A stretch of DNA of 8,996 nt, taken from NCBI GenBank assembly GCA_964519615.1, contig CAZFIM010000090.1, forward strand, positions 1 through 8,996, written 5' to 3'. Position numbers and translations under genes: made by a program. Within the stretch, counting starts at the first letter, position 1, and each line of letters begins with the position of its first letter. The notes below the pieces were generated by a model. The model searched no databases. It saw only the letters and a program-made list of their open reading frames with translations, and was not told the origin of the DNA. The DNA is from CAZFIM01 sp964519615. Lineage in GTDB: Bacteria > Chloroflexota > Dehalococcoidia > GIF9 > UBA5629. Positions 7,101 to 8,996 of the stretch are shown here, piece by piece.

Positions 7101-7267
7101 CAGGTGTTTATCAAGTTGACCTTAACGGGCAATTGACCTATTTTACTGTTGAAAGTATCGAAAGCGGTAAAAATACATCACATATAAAAAATAGTATTCT
7201 CGCAGGAATTTTACTGCTCATGGGGGGCTGTTGCGTTATAATTATCTACCGTCGCCTTCCCCATTAG
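4136..7267 (+). CDS. large secreted, membrane-anchored protein with four DUF11 modules and a CARDB-like module
   Basis: The product has 1043 residues. The N-terminus is basic, then hydrophobic, with a signal-peptidase site near residue 41 (SLQA/A). Residues about 42-297 form an unassigned extracellular domain with an acidic DIDNDD segment near 150. Four DUF11-type beta-sandwich modules begin near residues 298, 447, 590 and 745. Each has PGD or AGD followed by LxYxIxIxNNG, then a GxIVxGNN-like stretch and NQGLISG-like ends. Each opens with an acidic loop such as DVDSDS or DPDLNG that resembles calcium-binding loops. A Ser/Ala/Pro linker precedes a CARDB-like module (about 915-1005, ending GVYQVDLNGQLTYFTV). 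A membrane helix (about 1021-1038) and YRRLPH close the protein. No LPxTG motif is present, so membrane anchoring rather than sortase attachment is expected. About a dozen extracytoplasmic Cys could form disulfides. The likely role is cell surface structure or adhesion. No canonical ribosome site precedes the ATG. Confidence 0.92.
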   Translation: MSTYVTGRSAIKRTASHICTFLILISMQYGVWFLFPSSLQAALTDTPVDWSNFSFVPYLSGGQPIYDYEGPKDPTNGGTAVQPDEIDYSSCSSNGYFPGNQPSVQIAYYDADSDYSTVNDAHVAFRLRLNGNPVEGGQQKGYRSGNWYVLIDIDNDDYKEFAIDLDGAVYSQNPDRLYLLYNNNNSNILNARTDAQRQASDVLGGDEIGIWYASGPGAGGIEQVNNHTRVSPAAGACSGGTEYWLDIQLPMAAFNVGGNQLLAPSIPAKFFFSSSASVTDPLQKDWCSTAFGDKWSPHVIATKRASLFNDVDSDSMPGPGDTLLYTIDITNNGLFNSDNVTYHDVITDSNLILSDNVTTTQGSIVKGNNPADTEVEVGLGQLNSGSAATVTFRAKIVDPLPAGVTYVENQGLISCCSSQTPTDDPDTAQPGDPTRTTVTASPAIHACKCFDLVNDPDLNGIPSPGDKLRYRVIIQNNGNQDASGSVFHDVPPLYTHLVVGSTTTTSGTIVKGNNASDTYVEINIGSIPGNHSTVTITFDITIDSPLPDGITTLCNQGLISGTNFASEPTDNPFTEEIDDRTCTAITAQPMMEVYKHQLLTDEHSPADGQASPGDTITYTVFIKNLGNQNATGVTFTDTPDTNTTLITGSVNVSQGIVLSGNGSGDASVIVNVGTIPANPHAEITISFKVTINDPLIPPGTSVISNQGIVSGSNFPDEPTDDPETITDDDPTEIYIVTPENPTGTPDLHITKTDIIENDPDGNQAASAGDVLTYNITVLNNGNAPAANISLNDVPDPNTSLLTGSVSTDQGNIISGNNPQDSTVQVDIGVIGPKQKVAISFSVIIGTGSFTQVKNQGVVTGDSINTTLSDDSDTPAPHDETITPISIFQQPSADVTAPSDSSGASSSAPVINAANCTRPELCVTYLRAQPAKVSANQPVIVMGNVCNRGDAECDYTATLKINGEIDQEKKGNLPANKAVPIQFEIRRWEPGVYQVDLNGQLTYFTVESIESGKNTSHIKNSILAGILLLMGGCCVIIIYRRLPH

Positions 7268-7274
7268 GACTTTC

Positions 7275-7293
7275 ACCGAAAGTTACATTCGGT
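7275..7293. terminator. weak hairpin between convergent genes
   Basis: ACCGAA (7275-7280) pairs with TTCGGT (7288-7293) around a 7-nt loop, 8 bp after the DUF11 gene stop. No T-run follows. Its position between convergent genes suits a terminator, but the structure alone is weak. Confidence 0.2.
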
Positions 7294-7333
7294 AGATTAT
7301 CAACTTTGCGGATCATATAGAGGCAAGATGCAA

Positions 7334-7669
7334 CTATTGTTCATCGGCTTTCGGCAGTTCTTCCGGCTCCTCCTCTACCTCTCCTTGCTTACTGTACTCC
7401 GCAAAATAATGAGCCAGATTCATCCCCTGAAAAAAGACCTCGCAGATAAGCCTGCCGCGCTCCACGCCCTGAGGCGTACCCAATTCAACTTTCTTATTCT
7501 GGATTAGTACGGAGAGTTTCTGCTCGGCGGACATACCCGATTTCCCGGACTTGGGTGGATCGTATCCTGTCGCCTGAACCTTCTCTCCGCTTTGTTCCCC
7601 ATACACCCACTCAGGTGAGACCTCGAATGTATTCGCATCAATTACTGCTGTAACGGTAAAAGACTCCAT
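7334..7669 (-). CDS. staphylococcal-nuclease-like (SNase/OB-fold) small protein, probably non-catalytic
   Basis: The product has 111 residues and no signal peptide or membrane segment, so it should be cytoplasmic. Residues 5-92 align by eye with the staphylococcal nuclease core: VTAVIDANTFEV matches the IKAIDGDTVKL strand region, KVQATGYDPPKSG matches FRLLLVDTPETK, and ERGRLICEVFFQGMNLA matches the YGRGLAYIYADGKMVN region. Compared with the model enzyme, Arg35 is replaced by Gln32, Glu43 by Lys40 and metal ligand Asp21 by Asn13. Arg87 (Arg73 here) and Asp40 (Asp37 here) remain. Loss of the general base and one catalytic Arg argues against nuclease activity. The C-terminal helical part of the family is missing and replaced by an acidic tail (EVEEEPEELPKADEQ). 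It may bind nucleic acid or protein. AAGGAG precedes the ATG with a short 3-nt gap; no alternative start nearby fits better. Confidence 0.75.
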   Translation of the reverse strand: MESFTVTAVIDANTFEVSPEWVYGEQSGEKVQATGYDPPKSGKSGMSAEQKLSVLIQNKKVELGTPQGVERGRLICEVFFQGMNLAHYFAEYSKQGEVEEEPEELPKADEQ

Positions 7670-7699
7670 AGGCTCCTTTTACAATCTTTACAGTGTCTG

Positions 7700-7705
7700 A
7701 TTATA
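7700..7705 (-). promoter_or_regulatory. candidate -10 element for the SNase-like gene
   Basis: A perfect TATAAT on the minus strand lies 30 bp upstream of the ATG at 7669. It predicts a leader of roughly 25 nt, which includes the AAGGAG ribosome site. The -35 region (TTCGTT at 17 bp) is a poor match. Confidence 0.4.
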
Positions 7706-7814
7706 ACATTAAGCATTGATGAAACGAAACCCTTCATCCTCTTGAGGAATCCGGACACTACAGTTTCACAATCAATAATCGGAATAAACAGGTTTCTTTT
7801 AAATCATCAGGGTG

Positions 7815-7820
7815 TATAAT
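7815..7820 (+). promoter_or_regulatory. candidate -10 element for the GAF/GGDEF-like gene
   Basis: A perfect TATAAT preceded directly by TG lies about 85 bp upstream of the ATG at 7907, on the same strand. The -35 region is weak (GTTTCT at 17 bp). Together with the minus-strand element at 7700 it makes the 237-bp space a divergent promoter region. Confidence 0.35.
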
Positions 7821-7906
7821 GAATTGTTACCCTCTATCAAGGCATTTATCAACTCCGTATTTTCCATGAAATAAAGTGAGCGGATGAAGAGAGAGGCATA
7901 AGGGCG

Positions 7907-8884
7907 ATGCAGGCTGATAGCAATGTTAAAAAACTCAAAAGATTTAATACGCTCTCCTTCCTACACCACCAGATCGCTGTTAATACAAATTTCGGGCAGA
8001 TCGCGCGCGTTGCGGTGAGGGAATTAATCGATATTTTCACCTGCGATTACTGTGCCGTTATGCAGATTTCAGGTGGTACATTTACAATACTGGCAGAAAA
8101 AAATTTCAGTAACATTTACGGTACTGCTAATCNNNNNNNNNNACCGTCTATCGCTTATGTTGCCGCTACAGGTCACTCTCTTTATACAGGTAAAACACCC
8201 GCGCACCTGCAAAACGGCACTGTTATTGTACAGGCAGAAAGTAACTCCATCCTCTGTACTCCGGTGCTAATCAAGGATACGATATACGGGGTTATCTACA
8301 TCGCTTCGCGTTATATGAACAATTTCACCAAAGAGGATAGTGACTATGTTTTCACGGTAGCACGCGAACTATCCAAAGCATTAAAAAATTCCTTTCCTTT
8401 TGACCGTACTGACTCACAATACCCTTCTGTAAAAGCATTTAAACCGCTTACACAGCGTAGATTTGACCGCGACATCATCGCGCAGATCGCCGCAGCCGAA
8501 TGGGAAAGAAAACCTCTCTCACTGTTGATAATCGATACGGGCGGCCTGCTGGAAAACACATTTACACATGTTAACGGTCGTCTTGCCAATTCAGAAAACA
8601 GTCTCGTAAAGATGCTCATAACTAATCTGCGCCCTCTGGACAATATATACCGCTACGGTCACAAGGATCTGGCTATTCTGCTTCCTGAGACCACGAAAAA
8701 CAATGCTCTACGTATTGCCGAACGGTTAAAAAGCGTACTCAAGACGGGGGTGTCCGAAAAAAATGCGGCTCCTGCCGCCGCTTTATCTGTTCAAGTAGGA
8801 GTGTCCAGTTTTCCCGTAGATGCGGATTACCGTGACGGTCTGATCAGTAAAGCTTACCATCACCACTACGAAAATGCCGAATAG
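7907..8884 (+). CDS. GAF domain plus degenerate GGDEF domain, possible c-di-GMP receptor
   Basis: The product has about 322-325 residues, depending on the gap, and no membrane helix. A GAF sensor domain covers about residues 15-160, ending with the family pattern SILCTPVLIKDTIYGVIYIASR. A GGDEF-like domain covers about 175-318. Its signature RYGGDEF is RYGHKDL (residues 249-255), so the metal-binding acidic third position is Lys. The region after the first metal ligand (IIDTGG, Asp210) also lacks the usual FKxxND. Diguanylate cyclase activity is therefore unlikely. An RxxD motif (RPLD, 242-245) is kept at the spacing of the c-di-GMP inhibitory site. A GAF plus inactive GGDEF with RxxD is the cytoplasmic layout of the receptor PelD, so c-di-GMP binding is a reasonable inference. 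The ATG at 7907 has GAGAGG 10 nt upstream and AAGGG 2 nt upstream. Ten N interrupt the GAF domain at 8133-8142. Confidence 0.85.
   Translation: MQADSNVKKLKRFNTLSFLHHQIAVNTNFGQIARVAVRELIDIFTCDYCAVMQISGGTFTILAEKNFSNIYGTANXXXXPSIAYVAATGHSLYTGKTPAHLQNGTVIVQAESNSILCTPVLIKDTIYGVIYIASRYMNNFTKEDSDYVFTVARELSKALKNSFPFDRTDSQYPSVKAFKPLTQRRFDRDIIAQIAAAEWERKPLSLLIIDTGGLLENTFTHVNGRLANSENSLVKMLITNLRPLDNIYRYGHKDLAILLPETTKNNALRIAERLKSVLKTGVSEKNAAPAAALSVQVGVSSFPVDADYRDGLISKAYHHHYENAE
8133..8142. other. assembly gap (10 N) inside the GAF domain
   Basis: The codons on both sides read well only if the true gap length leaves remainder 1 on division by 3, such as 1 or 10 bases. Direct joining would shift the downstream frame away from the GAF pattern. 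Unlike the gap at 3330, zero length is therefore not compatible with an intact gene. Confidence 0.6.
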
Positions 8885-8955
8885 GATACTCAATTTGATT
8901 CATTTCTAAAAGTGACGATACAATTAAATGGTATATTATACGGAGGAAAAACCAG

Positions 8956-8996
8956 ATGCCTATTTATGAATTCGAGTGTCGTAAATGCAAAAAAAT
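8956..8996 (+). CDS. FmdB-type zinc-ribbon protein, N-terminus only
   Basis: The window ends after 13 full codons (MPIYEFECRKCKK). This start is typical of FmdB-family regulatory-type proteins, small zinc ribbons whose first CxxC pair is visible here as CRKC. A strong GGAGG site (8942-8946) lies 9 nt upstream. The second CxxC and the rest of the gene lie outside the window. It follows the GAF/GGDEF-like gene by 71 nt on the same strand; an AT-rich TATATTATA just before the ribosome site could supply its own -10 element. Confidence 0.8.
   Translation, partial: MPIYEFECRKCKK

Noticed and set aside
7191..7267. Sortase or exosortase sorting signal at the C-terminus of the DUF11 protein
   Set aside because: The hydrophobic helix and basic tail are present, but there is no LPxTG or PEP motif before them, so a simple membrane anchor is the better call.

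Overview
The window looks like chromosomal sequence from a bacterium of moderate GC. I lean towards Chloroflexota of the Dehalococcoidia type, with low to moderate confidence. The reasons are a DUF11 surface protein ending in a CARDB-like module and a bare C-terminal membrane anchor, a single-helix lipoprotein, a GAF plus degenerate GGDEF protein, and an FmdB-type zinc-ribbon start. There is no rRNA, tRNA, CRISPR array or transposase to settle the lineage. Two runs of exactly 10 N (3330-3339 and 8133-8142) show that this is a scaffolded draft assembly. Both fall inside genes and both can be interpreted from reading frame.

Layout. Positions 1-520 hold no convincing gene. They contain a 19-bp operator-like palindrome, a pair of diverged direct repeats and a terminator-like hairpin. 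Positions 521-2441 carry three rightward genes: a small membrane-anchored protein, a 115-aa helical protein of unknown function, and a 341-aa very acidic lipoprotein built from two tandem copies of a ~129-residue domain. The three intervals around these genes hold hairpins with the same arm sequence (GGCATCCGG / CCGGATGCC). Two of them look like terminators. A leftward cation/Ca2+ exchanger of the CaxA/YrbG type follows (2575-3544). Its apparent frame break disappears if the N gap is given zero length.

Positions 3545-4135 are an AT-rich intergenic region with three separate palindromes, one of them a 19-bp perfect inverted repeat. It leads into a 1043-aa secreted and anchored protein (4136-7267) with a signal peptide, an N-terminal domain, four DUF11 modules, a CARDB-like module and a C-terminal membrane helix. 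Next is a small leftward gene whose product aligns by eye with staphylococcal nuclease but has lost key catalytic residues. It is followed by a rightward GAF/degenerate-GGDEF protein that keeps an RxxD inhibitory-site motif, and by the first 13 codons of an FmdB-type zinc-ribbon protein.

How they fit together: the genes are mostly single transcription units rather than one operon. Two themes recur. One is acidic, possibly calcium-binding extracytoplasmic proteins near a Ca2+ exchanger. The other is enzyme folds that appear to have become non-catalytic (the nuclease-like and GGDEF-like proteins). No complete new defence or mobile system is evident. The most unusual items are the shared hairpin family, the duplicated acidic lipoprotein, the palindrome-rich leader and the two likely pseudo-enzymes.
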